NCBI GenBank assembly: GCA_026686845.1
Contig: JAIVEN010000001.1
Span: 30,186,001 to 30,250,000, forward strand
Source: Adenanthera pavonina
Taxonomy: Eukaryota > Streptophyta > Magnoliopsida > Fabales > Fabaceae
Length of the DNA stretch: 64,000 nt
Direction of reading: 5' to 3'
Both the position numbers and the translations under genes were made by a program. The notes under the pieces were generated by a model. It had not been told where the DNA came from and searched no databases. It saw only the letters and a list, made by a program, of their open reading frames with translations. The stretch's first letter is position 1; each line of letters starts with the position of its first letter. Below are positions 48,070-61,073 of the stretch, one piece after another.

Positions 48070-51000
48070 TGATTCGTCATTCATAACATTAATAGTCTAT
48101 CTTTTTCATTGAAGAATATCAACCCACTTTTTATCAACTGGATCAATGACATAAAAAACTTGTTTCGCTTGGTTTGCTAGGATAAAAGGATCCTCCTTGT
48201 AACCTACCATATTAAGATTAGCCAAGGTAAACCCCAACCCATCTGTTCAAACATCATTGTTACTATCAACCTACTTACATTTGAAAACAGGAACTCTAAA
48301 TTCTATGTAGTCAACCTCCCATATATATTCGATAACCCCAAAATATGATGTGCCTGCCAAAATAAGGTTTCTATCTCTTGCACTAGAAAAATGCATTGCT
48401 TCTACTACCACCATAATGCCACTATTCTGCATAGTGCTATTGTCATCCTAGGCTTTTGTATATAACGAATACCCATTGGTGTTGTAACCACTCCAGCATA
48501 TGACCTCAAAGCGTAGCCCATCTGCTAAACATTTTATTGTATCAGAAACATTGTCATCATCCATAACATGTTCTTTGAACCACAATTTGAAAGTCCTATT
48601 GTGTTCATTTACAAACCATTTATTACTCTTCCAAGGGTTTTTTCTGTGATAATGTTTTTATGCTTGCCTAAGTAAGGTTGAACTTCATCAGTGTTATTGA
48701 AGATGTATAGATGTGCTTGTAGCACTTCTTTACTGGCCATGCTCTTGACTCTAAGCCCTCGTGTACCTTTACCCATACCTCTTCCTTCATGGAAGGAATT
48801 TGGAAGTCCAACAACTTTTATTGCTGACAAGTATTCACTACAAAACTCAATTGCCTCTTCGGTAACATATCTTTCAACAATAGAAGCTTTAGGCTGATGT
48901 GGATTCATTACATATCCTCTCCAGATTTTCATGTATCACTTAAATGGGTACATCCACCACAAATAAACTGAACAGCAAAGCCTTATCTCTCTCACTAAAT
49001 GAACAATTAAATGAACCATAACATTAAAAAATGATGGTGGAAAGTATATTTCAAGTTGGATCAAGGTAATAACAACATCGTTTTCCAATTCATCCAATTT
49101 ATGGGGGTTGATCACTTTGCTACATATAGCATTGAAGAAGAAACACAATCTGGCAATAGTGTATCTCACATTTTTTGGCAAAATGTCCCAAATAGCTACT
49201 AGTAACAATTGTTGCATTAAGACATGGCAATCATGAGACTTCAATCCTACTAGTTTCAAATCATTCATTGCCATGGGGCTCTTGATATTTGAAGAATACC
49301 CTTGTGGTACTTTGATGCCTTGTAAACACTCACAAAAACTTCTTCTCTCATGTTTAGACAATGTATAGCAAACTAGAGGCAAATAAGTCCTCTCTCCTAC
49401 TAGTTGTAGAGCTAAGTCTTCTCATATTCTCATTTCAACTATGTCTTTTCTTGCATTCACACCATCTTTACTTTTCCCCTTTATGTGAAAAAGTATTCTA
49501 ATAAGGCTATCACACACATTTTTATTAATATGCATCACATCAAGATTGTGTTTAACCTCAAGACTCCGCCAATGTGGAAGGTCAAAGAAGATAGACCCCT
49601 TTTTCCCTAAATTCTTCTTTGTTGCAAGCTTATAGTTCTTATTGAAGATCACATTTATGTCTTTCACTTGTTGATAAACTTGCTCTGCAGTTATTGGCTT
49701 TGGAGCATTTTCATACTCTTGTAGGCCATTGAAAGCTTTTTTAAATCTACAATAAGGATGGTGCCTTTGAGAAATCTTTGATGACTGAGGTAGATAGTTT
49801 TGTTTCCATGTTCAAGTTGTTTGTAACATGTGACATGTTCACAAACAAGGCATGCTTTATGGCCTTTAACACTATATCTGGACAAGTTTTCATATGCAAG
49901 GAAGTCATTTATTGTGCAAAAGATCATGGCACGAAGCTTAAAGGACTCTTTGTGATATGCATCAAACACATCCACACCTTCCTCCCATAACACCTTCAAG
50001 TCCTTAATCAATTGTCCTAAGTAGACATTTATGTCATTTGCTGGCTATTTTGGGCTTGAAATCATCATAGACAACATGATGTACTTGCGTTTCAGACACA
50101 ACTGAGGAGATAGGTTGTAAACCACCAGAAGAATAGGCCATGAGCTATGTATACTGCTAAGGCCGCCATAAGGATTCATTCCACTTGTACAGAGTCCAAG
50201 CCTAAAATTTCTTGGCTCACAGCTAAAATCAAGAAATAGTTTATCAATTGCTTTCTATGGAGGAGAATCTGCTGGATGTCAAAGCATTCAGTCAAATTTC
50301 CTCCCATCCCCATGCCATATTAAGTTCTTTGCATCCTTTGCATTAGAAAACAAGCGCTTGAACCTTCATATTATTGGAATATATCATAACATCTTTCAAG
50401 GATTCTCCTTCACTTTATAGTGTGATGACGCATATTTTGGACACATATGCAACTCTTCATATTCATTTTTGTACAATATGTAGTCATTAGGGTAAAAATG
50501 TGTCCTTTTATACTTTATACCCATTGGGTAAAAGATTTTCCTCACCTTGTAGTTATAGTCTAGAAGGTCACTACCTCCAGAAGCATATCTTTCAACAACT
50601 CGAACAAACTAGTGAAACTATTGTTGCTACACCCATATCTCGATTTAGGTTGACCAATCTCAGCACAGCTAACATTTATGTATATTTACTATTCCCCGAG
50701 TATAAAGGCTTCTCTATAGCATTACACAAGCTATCATATGCATATGCTTGCTCAAAACACTCTACTCCTACAACACGGATCATGTCCTTTATTTGATCAC
50801 TCAAATCCACATCAACTTCCTCCTTTTCAAACACATCTGGCATTTCTGTTTCTCCATGCGATAGCCATTTTGTATAGTTCTTATTAAAGCCTAAACAAAT
50901 TAGATGGTCTCTTATTTTGGCAATACTTAATCCCTTCCCATTCAAACATTTTACACAAGGACTGTAAGACCTCCCGTTATTATCAGGAACATTTCTTTTG

Positions 51001-51077
51001 GCAAATTCTAGGAATTACTTAACCCCATTCTTATATTTATCAATAGTCCTTCTGGTTTTTCTCCAACTACGATCCAT
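48070..51077 (-). pseudogene. TNP2-like transposase of CACTA-2
   Basis: The start at 51077 reads MDRSWRKTRRTIDKYKNGVK, the transposase-associated domain, and continues with CVKCLNGKGLS and HLICLGFNKNYTKWLSHGE (to about 50860). After a spacer, the core reads LGLCTSGMNPYGG (about 50205-50165), LWEEGVDVFDAYHKESFKLR, LVCEHVTC and LDVMHINKNV (49990-49520). ORF 49382-48936 is DUF4218 (KSHDCHVLMQQLLLVAI). ORF 48932-48609 continues it. DUF4216 follows with SYFGVIEYIWEVDY (about 48350-48305) and a tail with QAKQVFYVIDP (about 48165-48130). The core reads almost throughout but is cut by stops (49422, 49691, 50676). It is better preserved than CACTA-1. Confidence 0.87.
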
Positions 51078-51256
51078 CACCACCTAGCTAAACATCCATG
51101 AATAAACAAATCAAATTTGAAGTATAAATAAATCCAAATGCATATATAACCAATTGTACAAGGTAAATGGATAACCAAATCTCCAATCAATATAAATACT
51201 TAATAGAGCAGTAAATATATTCATTTCTATTTTAGAAGTTTCGCTCACATCATGTT

Positions 51257-52744
51257 TGTTGAATCAGAAGTTTTGATGAGTCCAAACAAATAGAGCTTGA
51301 AATGGAGAATATCACAGGAGTATCAAATGATAAAGTGAAGAAATCCAATGAAGAACATATGAAGATCTAGTTATTAGGGCTTCTCACTTTATACATTGGG
51401 TAAAAAGCTTTGATTCTCACTCATTGTTGCCACAACATTTAAATAGGTGATTTCACATTTATCTTATGTTAGCATGTGTTAAATTTGAAAAATATTGAGT
51501 AACAGGTGAATTTTGCTATTGATTCATGAGTATTTTGTGCAAAATTCACACAGAGTTTTAATCTCTAATAGATGAATTTTAGTCATGAAATTTGAATTTC
51601 AGACTAAGCACTATTAATGAATAGGTATAAAATTCATATGAAACTTAGTCAAAATTTGAATGTTGGTGAAGTTCAAAGTGAGTTCAGAGTCACCCTCTCT
51701 GACAGATGAACTTTGCAATTCAAAATTCAAATTTCGAGATGAGAACCTGTGAGTCTCGTTAGAGCATGCCTCTGACAGACGAACTATGTAGTTTAACATT
51801 CAAATTTCACATAGGATAACTTTTGTACCATGTTGAACAAGCCTCTCATAGACAAATTTCATTTTTTAAAATTTGAATTTCGAGTGTATTGTGAAAACAT
51901 GAGATAACTGTTCAAACTCAAAAGATGCACTTCTGATATGAAAATTGTATGTTCTAACATGGGATATCTATGCAAACTCAAAATTTGAATATCACAATTG
52001 AATAGACGAATGTTGAAGTTCAACATTGAAATCCTTATCTTTCTGTCTTTGTGAAATTCGTCTGTTGTACCCCAAAATTTGAATTTTGGCATGTTAGACA
52101 CATTTAATGTGGTTAGTGAATGACTATTTCTGCAAAGTAACCATTGGCTGAAGTTTCAAATGGCTAGATCTTGTATCTAATGACTAGTTAAGTCATAAAT
52201 AAATAAGTAGGACTTCATTTGAAATTATGACTAACGAATTTGACCTTATCTTTACGATTACTTTGCTAAATCTCTGTGTCAAAGACTTTTACCCACACAT
52301 TATATACTGCACTTTAACTTTTGTATCCACTCTATTCTAGAGAGTATTTATTCTGTGTAAATTTTTTTTTCCATCTAGAAGAAGAATTCTTTGTGAGGGG
52401 AGTCACAAAGGGAATTGGGAAACACTTGTAAGAGTGTTGAGTATAGAATTTGAGTGTTCAAAGAATAAAGTATGAGTCTGTACTGAGGCATTGCAAGGAG
52501 CCTGTTAAATTCTTTCAAATAGTGAAAATCTCAAGCAGGGGCTTGGGGATTGGACGTAAGTCAAGTGGATAGATCGAACCAGGTTAAATTTCTGAGTCTT
52601 ATCTTTCTTTCTCTTACATTTACATTCATTTACACTACACTCTGTTTTTCTGCAAACTTTTGCTTTTACTGTGAACTTGTGTTTTTGCAAAAAAAATTTG
52701 AACTTCTCAATTCACCCCCTCTTGAAAAGCTAGTTATTCTAACA
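51257..52744 (+). repeat. Copia-type solo LTR, uninterrupted
   Basis: It starts TGTTGAATCAGAAG and ends GCTAGTTATTCTAACA, with about 1.49 kb between. It matches the split LTR 36714-44058 throughout and the copia-1 LTR in reverse. Flanks ATGTT (51252-51256) and ATATT (52745-52749) differ at one base and are probably an aged TSD. It carries the CTCTGACAGATGAACTTTG-type motif (about 51696-51714). It lies 180 bases upstream of the CACTA-2 TNP2 start codon. Confidence 0.85.
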
Positions 52745-52749
52745 ATATT

Positions 52750-53614
52750 TTTCAAAGGCATTATTTTCATTCAATATAAGGGAGAAAGTACCAAATTCTC
52801 ACTGCCCTCAATCTTAATTCTTTAAGAATAGGCAGCAATCCGAGTAATGTAGGAAGTTAATTTGGTTATTGCAGTAGACCCTATATCAAAGTTTGATAAC
52901 ATTTTCATATATTACCTGAGAACTACAAGGTGGGTATGACACTACTGGGTCCTTTCTTTTGTGCTCAATTTTTTTTTTGTAGCAAAAGAAATTCCTCCTC
53001 CTATGAATTACAATAGTAAAAGAAATTGTAATGGTACTAAAAAAATTAGAACCAATGAGATATGTGCCATCATTCCTTAATGTGTAGTGATGGGGTTCAA
53101 TTCTTCATTTTTAGGACCATGACTTTAAAGTAAATTACTTATTATCAGTTTTTAATAAAAATAAATTATAATATATATACACCTTTTACTAAAATTTAAT
53201 AAAATTAATTATACAAGTGTTTCTCATTTTTTAAATACGCACTGGTCTCATCTGAAATTAATATATATATAATATGTTTTAGTCTACTTTTAATATTATT
53301 TATAAATTATTAATCTTAGCTTTTTTTTGACAAACATGATAATACAATTACTAATGTAACTAATGGAAGTATTTTCAAGCTTGAAGAGGAAAGTACCTTT
53401 TAAGTCCTTTGGGGAGATTCAAATATATATGGCTTTCAACTTCAAGTACTCACAGTAGGTATTATGCTACAATGGAAGAGAAATGACAAATGAAATATAG
53501 CAAAACTGGTTGGTGATATAGAATCACAAAACTTTAAAGAGAAAATGATATCCAAAGACCTTCAAGCTAAACACACCTTGTTTCAATAAGTCTCCAACTT
53601 TAGGTGTCCAAGAA
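52750..53614. other. Unassigned AT-rich stretch
   Basis: No gene or transposon domain is seen. It could be the 5' end of CACTA-2 beyond the copia solo LTR, but I could not identify a terminal repeat. Confidence 0.35.
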
Positions 53615-53619
53615 GAAAA

Positions 53620-56600
53620 TGTAACACCTTAAACTTACATCCATTTCCTATATATTAGACTCTAATTATGTCTATTATTGCATGATTAGAGACTTGATTA
53701 CATAAAAATATTAAAACAGAATTTTCTTTATTTCGGGCACTATTCATTGTGTATTTTCCATTTTACCCAACGAACTTCAAAAATTCATAACTAATTATAG
53801 AAAAATCATCTCAAAGTGATTTAAGCCTTTGAAAATAGCAAGATTTTATCTATGGAAAAAATATGAAACATAGCATTCTCTAGACCAATGCACACAATTT
53901 CTTCCTCAAATATTTATAGTGCATTTGGTCATTTTAAAACTTCCTAGGTTTTGGCCTAATCTTCAAAAATTCACATCTCATGATAACCTGAGCCAAATCA
54001 TGCATTCTCTATGTCATTGGAAATCCCTATATGTCTACTTTCTAGATATAGTTTTCTTGTACATTTGTACAGGGCATGAAATTAACTTAAATTATTAAGG
54101 GTAAGAATACTACTTCTACTGAAACAGTTTCAGGAGAAATTACATAACTCTTTCTTTATAGCTCCAAATACAATCAAACCTATGGCATTCATTTTCTAAG
54201 ACTTATAGGTTTTGGGAAATAAAAAACACTGAATTTTTGGAGCATTGTATGATTTTCTATTGTATTTTGAAATTTCTAGTGTTCATGGCAAAGTTCCAAT
54301 TTTTCTCTACATTGTCCTATTCTGAACCCCAACTTTGAAAATTCACCATAAATTGTACACTTATATAATTTAGGTTTTCTTTAGCTTTTTGGAAAGCTTA
54401 TTCTATCTTATTTTAGAGTATATAAACCGTTCAAACAATTTCCTTGTCTTACATAAACAGTACCAATGTTAATCATCAAAGTGCTTAAAACTGAGCTTTT
54501 CCATGCATCACTTGGCAAAATAAGCTTCATAACTTGTTTACATCATTGTTCTTGGTTTGAAATCTATACCCATCATTTCATAATACTCAAGGGAACATAA
54601 CGTCATTAAGGTATAGATCTAATAAGATATACATGATTTTCATAACATTTCAAAAGAAGACATCATAACTTGATTCATCAATTCAAGTAATAATTTCCTG
54701 CTTCCTTCTCCATAGCTTCGTTGTCATCCTTGCCATGATTTTAGCCTAGCATGTTTATTATTTAGGGAGGGTTAGATTCAAAGAATCTCAATAGTCACCA
54801 CCAATCAAGCAAATATATCATCACATAATGCAAGCATACACCATCAAATCATCATTTAAACATTTAGAATTATCTATGCTCAAACATTTTGTAGAAAATT
54901 GGATAGAGTTTCACCTTGTATTTTAGATATCTTGAAGTCACATAACCCCTCAAATAACTCAGCAAAAATAAACAAATCATCATAATACATCATTACAAAC
55001 ATTTGGGATAACTTAAAAATCATTGCAAACTATATAACAATAAAATGTAAGATTAGGTTAGTAAACTACCTTTGGATTTTCCAAACATTTCCAAAGTTTG
55101 TGCACACTTCCTTTGATCTGTTTTGACTTCTTGGAACCATATAGCATCATAAAACAAGACCATTAGTCACTGGTTTCATGATTTTCTTCACAAAGTGCAC
55201 ACTTGAACCATAAAATTCCATTTTGCAAACCACTTGAAATTTCTTGTACAACATCCTTGTTCTTACATAATTTGGACCCAAGGAATCCTTTTTTTGGGTC
55301 AAAATCATGAAATTCTCTTCCAATCTCAAACTCTAAATAGGCATAAAAATAGCAAAAATTGTAGAAAAATAATAACTTAACTAGCTTTCAAACCAATGTC
55401 ATATCCTTGTATCTTATGGCCTATGCATCACTTTCCATGGATTGATTTCTTCATAACTTCATTTTCTCTCTCTACTCTCTCTCTAAGAAGAAATTTTCAG
55501 AGGGAAAAAGAGAGAAAATAATCCATGAAACTCTTCCAATCTCAAAGATACACAAGAAATTACTCATATGATTTTACCTTGGAAGTTTTAAGTCTAAACT
55601 TTGCTTTTACTCTTTCCTTTTTGCTTCAAAATTCATGATTTCTTCCTCTCCTCAAGCTGCTATCCAAACATGCTTAAGTGCAGGAAAAATGAAGACCTAA
55701 ATGCTTAACCAACATCTTAAAGGAAAGAGATCAAATAACATTTAAATCATGGTTAATTTATTTAACCTTTGGTTACTTTTGGGTGAAGTTTTTAGGATAA
55801 TTGCCACTTGTGTTCAACGATCAGTTTTCAGATGTGTCTTACCTTATTTTTTGGCTAAAAATTGCTCCAATAATTTTTATAGGTCAAAATACTTTTTACC
55901 GATTAAATATATCTGTACCGATTAAATATTCTTACCGAAATTGGCATTAAATTGGTACATGATTATTCAAACATAGCTTTTGGACTAAAATTATTATCTT
56001 GGCCCAAAATATATTTAAGCAAGGTCCAATCACGGTTTTTGAATCAGTATTGCCTTTTCTACAGTCTAAAATAACCTTTATCGGGTAAAATATTAATATT
56101 AAAACCTAACTAACCAATAAATATTATTTTGATGTTAATAAATTTTATACTATATTCCATTGGGCTTAACTCATTGAGAACTTCATTTTGACTATAATTT
56201 TTCATATTTCCAAAAATACCCTTGACCAAGGTAAATTTATAATTTTAGAACTTTCGGGATTGGGTATAATTTTTTCCCAAACTTCATAAATTTTTCTTTC
56301 ACATGAGTGTTCACTGCCTTTCTTATTTTTGTTCTTTTTCTTTTTCCAAGGGCAAAATCATCATTTTCTTTTTTTTTCCTTCCAACCGAGATAATTGACC
56401 TTTACCCTATTTCATGCAAAACGGTGTATACTCATTTTTACAAATTTCTTATGCATTTTATGATATGAACATTTTTTCCTTTGGGCTTAAATATAATATT
56501 CACATTTTACTTCTCATCTAGGAAATAACTGTTTTGCCACTGAACTGAGTCAAAAAGTAATTATTAATTATTTTGGGCACTTTTATGTAATTTTACCCAA

Positions 56601-56951
56601 ACACCAATTTTTTATTATTTCTTTTTCACTATTTATATCAATTTTCAAATTGGTCTATCTCTCAACTTTGACCTCTCGACTATGCAATACTTATACTGTT
56701 GCGCTCAGCTTGGAGTAGGCTTTCATTCAAGTGGTAAATTGCATATTTTTTGTAGTAAGTTGTGGAATTATTTTCTGCTAAAAACCTTATGGAAAATTAA
56801 TTCCAATTAAGGATCAAACATAACTTCTTCTGAAAATTATGTGAGAAATTAATTCATTCTAAAGTCCGAGTATATATATAGCATTTTTGTCTTACTTTGT
56901 ATCTAATCTTTTATTCATTTTATAACATCCTATAAAAATATGGATATTGCA
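53620..56951 (-). repeat. Gypsy-type solo LTR E with perfect TSD GAAAA
   Basis: GAAAA is found at 53615-53619 and 56952-56956. The plus-strand left edge is TGTAACACC and the right edge is GGATATTGCA, that is a TGCAATATCC start on the minus strand. It holds the AGATTCAAAGAATCTCA palindrome (54773-54790). The 470-base head at about 56480-56951 matches the start of LTR B but not D2 or F. At 3.33 kb it is the longest copy. Confidence 0.88.
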
Positions 56952-56956
56952 GAAAA

Positions 56957-57860
56957 AATGTGTTACACTTCTTTTAACTTCCAAAAGAAGCATTAGAAAT
57001 ATATATATACACATACATGTTGAGGATGGACGTGCAGTTATTATATATAGCATAATACATACAAGTGAGATTATCTTAAAGCAGCATTGATCTTGTTTAA
57101 TTACTAAGGTCAGCCAGATATATATGATGTTGCAAGATTTTCATATTGTACTAGTGGTGAATTAAAGAAGGTTTTTTTTGTAAGAATTGAGAATCTTGGA
57201 AAGTTCTTACTCTACAGATTTACTGCCCTACAGAGTAGTTCCCTACATAGTAGTGGGGTTGCAAAGAAATTTAATGCCCTAGAGAGATTTCAATTAGCTC
57301 CTACTGTTGCAAAGTGATTTACTACCCTACAGAGTAGTGGGGTTATGCCTTCAGCCTATTATGCACAAGGTTGTTACTTCACATTGTCAAATACCAAAGT
57401 TCCTTCTTCCAAACATTTGATATATCCTATACTAGATGATTGTAGCCTTAGTGTGCATGTTACTCTAGATTTGAATGGCCAAGTCAAGTTTAGCCCAAAT
57501 GATGAATAAATGATAGTGTTGATAATATTTCTAGGTTTCTCAATAAGTACTTCGTAATAACCTCTTGATGTCTAGTTCTCTGCTACTCCTATCACCCTAC
57601 TAGTTTTTCTTGAAGTATTCATGTTTTTTTTTATCATTCTAGAACTTGCATTCACCAATATCTTATGGTTGAAAGTATCTATATTCATTTTTTTTCATCA
57701 CTATAGGAAGGGGGAAGTGGAAGCAGAAGCTTTTCATGTTATACTATTAACTCTTTGTAATAGGCATTTTAGCACAAGTTTTTTACTTGGTAAGTGAAAT
57801 TAGTGTACTTATTACAGCTTGAATCTAACTTGCAAACTTAGGAGGAAAAAGGCTAGACAC
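56957..57860. other. Unassigned stretch with short local repeats
   Basis: No gene is visible. Near 57210-57350 a short phrase around CTACAGAGTAGT...GGGGTTGCAAAG recurs two or three times, in a small tandem cluster. Confidence 0.4.
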
Positions 57861-57864
57861 ACAC

Positions 57865-58395
57865 AACATGGAGAGAGAGGGAGTTTGTTCACAATTAGAA
57901 AACACATACAACCATAAATTACTGAATTTTTTTTATCAATTATTGAAGTATAGGAGAAGAGAACAAGATGGGTTTACCTTGAAGATCCTTGCCTTCCCTA
58001 TTCACTTTGAAATGGAAATAATGGTTCCGAAAATGGAGAATGAGTTGAATTAACAAACCTAGAAATGAAGGAAAACAAAATTAATCAAACCCAAAATGAA
58101 AATGCACATGAGATGGAGAACAAAATGTGGCAAGTCAAAAATGGAAATGCAGACAGAAGGGGCACAAAATGGAAATGAAGTTAGGTAGGGAAGCGAACTA
58201 GTAAACGACCTGAGCACAATGTGGAGAGAGACGAAGTTCGTTCATAACCAAAAAATGCAAAGCAACCAAAAATTACTGATTTTTGTCAATTATTGAAGTG
58301 TAGGAGAAGAGAAGAAGATGGATTTACCTAGAAGAGCCTTGCCTTCCCTATTCACACTGAAATGAAAACGAAGGTGTTGAAATTCAGCTTAAGCA
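57865..58395. repeat. Direct duplication of about 180 bases
   Basis: Segments 57868-58045 and 58209-58385 are copies. Both contain TTATCAATTATTGAAGTATAGGAG-like sequence (second copy GTCAATTATTGAAGTGTAGG), AGAGAA(C/G)AAGATGG and CCTTGCCTTCCCTATTCAC. The 61-codon ORF in the first copy is not kept in the second, so it is not a gene. Confidence 0.6.
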
Positions 58396-58420
58396 CTACA
58401 CATGAATATGAATGAACACA

Positions 58421-61058
58421 TGTAACACCTTAACTTATGACTATATTACCCATGTATTAGACCTTAATATAACCCATTGATCATATTTAGAAGCTTGAAT
58501 CACATGAAAAATTAAGATAGAAAAATTTTCTTTTCCCGGGTTACTATTCATTTAGTCAACCCTTTTTTCCCCATGCAAATTTTGAAAATTCATAAGTAAT
58601 TATAAAAAAAATCATATCAAGGTAATTCAAATCTATAAAAATAGCTTAAAATCTCATATACATGGAAAAAATATGAAACAGTATGTTAGTCATGCCAATT
58701 ACTACAATTTATTGCAGAAATTTACTATTCAAATGATTATTTTTCTCTTTTCCAGGATTTTGGTCATGAATTTAAAAAATCATTTCTAACTCTATACTAA
58801 GCCAAATCATGCATGCTATATTCCATTGGAAAGATCTATATGTCTACTTACTTTCATATTTTTCTGATATATTTATTTAACTTGTGTAGGGCATGATTCC
58901 AACTTAAATTACTAAGGGTTAAAACCTCACTTTTATTGGAATAATTCTAGTAAAACATGCATAACTCATATTGTACAGCTCCAATTATTCTCAAACTAGT
59001 GGCATATTAAAGTTAAAACATTGATCATTTCATGAATGCAAACCGCTGAATTTTAGGAGCTCAGAATGATTTTATGCTACTTTTCAAGTAAGCAGTTTTC
59101 CGACTATGTCAAGGTTTTAATCCTGACTTCAAAAAGTCATGACAATTCATACAATGATCCAAATCAAGTGCTCTTTGCCTTTTGGAAAGCCCTATTTGTT
59201 TTGTTTCTAAAAATATATGACACTCAATGGTTACATCATATTTAGAGTGTACAATAACCACATACCCATTAGACACTCAGATTAGGTAGAATATGTCATG
59301 ACATTGCAAGGAGCCTACATACATCACACATGTTCAAACCTGTCCCAGTTATATTCAGAACATCCTAAGGGACATACAACAACATGCTTATAGAATTAGA
59401 AAGCTTCATGCTTTCATATACCTCATGCAATATTACATAAAATTCTTCAAAACACACATTCATAGCTTAATAACAACATTAATCATCAACCTCTTCTCTT
59501 TTCTCCTTAATTCTTGGACTCCCTTGACATAGCTTAAACCTAGCATTTGGGTACTTGAGGGAATCAGATTATGACAATCTTAGTAGCAAGTTACATTTCA
59601 TACAATTATGTCAGATAACTCACATTTGATCACATTTAATAACATCAACCACATTTAATCAATAAATTTCCATATTAGTCATAAAAATTTTAGCAGTATA
59701 ATAGCTTAGAAAATGGATATCCCAGGTAATAAAACCCTTCATTTTATAGTCAAAACCAATTAAAGAAATCATAATTACAATATGGCAATATAATTTAAAC
59801 ATAGAAAGACAATGAAAGAATATAAAGCAAGAATGTAATACTTAGCTACCTCTTTTAACATAAAAAAAAAAGAAATTTCCACTCTAATATGGCCTAATAA
59901 TCTGACCAAAATTTAGCTTAAAAGATGAAAAAATGGTATTTTCTCAAAACTTTCTCAAATCATACCTAGTTTACTTTCTCTTGCTAAATCTCATGCTTGA
60001 TCATGATTTTATGGTTTAAAAACATCATTCATCCCATAAACATACCTACGTTAAAACTAGAGAAAGGTTAGGAATGAAGGAATTTCACAAAAACTAACTC
60101 ATACAACCCAAGAACTATGGTAGAAATCATCAAAGTCATGAACTAGCTCTTGCCAATTTTTCTTGGGTTTTTCTTTTTCTTCCCTCACTTGGTTGCCACT
60201 TCCCTCACTATTTTTGTAGAGTTTTCCCTCTCATTTTAGGTGTGACTTTTGTTCAAGAGTAAAGGGGTATTTATAGGCCACTAATCAAGCTTACTTTTGC
60301 TAATTACTTTGACTAGTCTTAAGCCAAACTTAACCATTAAGTTTCCTTAATTGGTAAGACTTCTAATTTCAGTACATGGGCTGCCATGTGTTGCTACTCC
60401 AAGGGGATAATATCTCCAGGATACTGCATAATTTTTCCAGTCTAGTAATACCCTGTGTCGATTACTTTATACATGGACCAGTAAAGTTACCTTTTGCAAT
60501 ACAAAATCACATTACGAGTACAGGATTAAAGTAAACTTGTATTTGGAATTACTTTATGATCCCATATCTAAAACACTCCTTTTGCAGTATCCAATGACTT
60601 TTCTTTTTACCTTTTTAACTTTTACAGATTAAAAAGTAGCTTTATCAGTAAAAAAGTTACTTTTATCATTCGACACTAATTATTTCTTTATCCTTAAATA
60701 TTAACTCTCAGTGCCATATACCATTAGGCTCGTCTCATTGAGAGCTTCGTTTTAATAGTAATTTTTCATATTTATAAAATTACCTTGACCCGAGACTAAA
60801 TTATAATTTCAAATTCTTTCGGTTTGTTAGCTATAATTTTCCCCGTGAATTTTTTCCTTTCTTCCCCACACGTAATTCTTTGTGCTTTGGAATATAAATG
60901 TAATTTTCATAATTTTGAGAGGCAAAAACATAATTTCTCATTTTTTGTCCAACCTGGGAAAATAACCTCTTTATCTTATTTCACGCAAAATGGTATCTGT
61001 CCACTTTTGTGAATTCCTTATGCATTTTCATACATTCTAGCTTTCTAGAAATGTTACA
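58421..61058 (-). repeat. 3' LTR (F) of a Ty3/gypsy element
   Basis: The minus strand starts TGTAACATTTCTAGAAAGC at 61058 and ends GGTGTTACA at 58421, with intact termini. A polypurine tract adjoins it at 61059. This fixes the orientation of the whole LTR family. The outer flank is ACACA at 58416-58420; the partner lies right of the window. Confidence 0.88.
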
Positions 61059-61073
61059 ATTCCCTCCCCCTTA
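61059..61073 (-). other. Gypsy polypurine tract
   Basis: The minus strand reads TAAGGGGGAGGGAAT directly before the LTR start TGTAACA. It is preceded by a segment reading NIEDEIYFK, typical of the C-terminal end of gypsy polyproteins. Confidence 0.8.

Larger units (their letters stand above)
44059..51256 (-). mobile_element. CACTA (En/Spm) transposon CACTA-2
   Basis: Read on the minus strand: a transposase-associated N-terminal domain, TNP2 core, DUF4218 and DUF4216 regions (51077-48070), then Transposase_24 (47800-46389), then a subterminal repeat region (to about 44060). Copia solo LTRs sit on both sides and may both have inserted into this element. Exact termini were not found. Confidence 0.82.

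Noticed and set aside
52943..52952. CACTACTGGG as a CACTA terminus
   Set aside because: Wrong orientation for the right end of CACTA-2 and no paired repeat.
53080..53092. TGTGTAGTG as the right terminus of CACTA-2
   Set aside because: The inner bases do not match any candidate at the other end. A short TAGTG is expected by chance.
57868..58053. 61-codon ORF starting MEREGVCSQ
   Set aside because: The duplicated copy at 58209-58385 does not keep the frame, and there is no similarity to a known protein.
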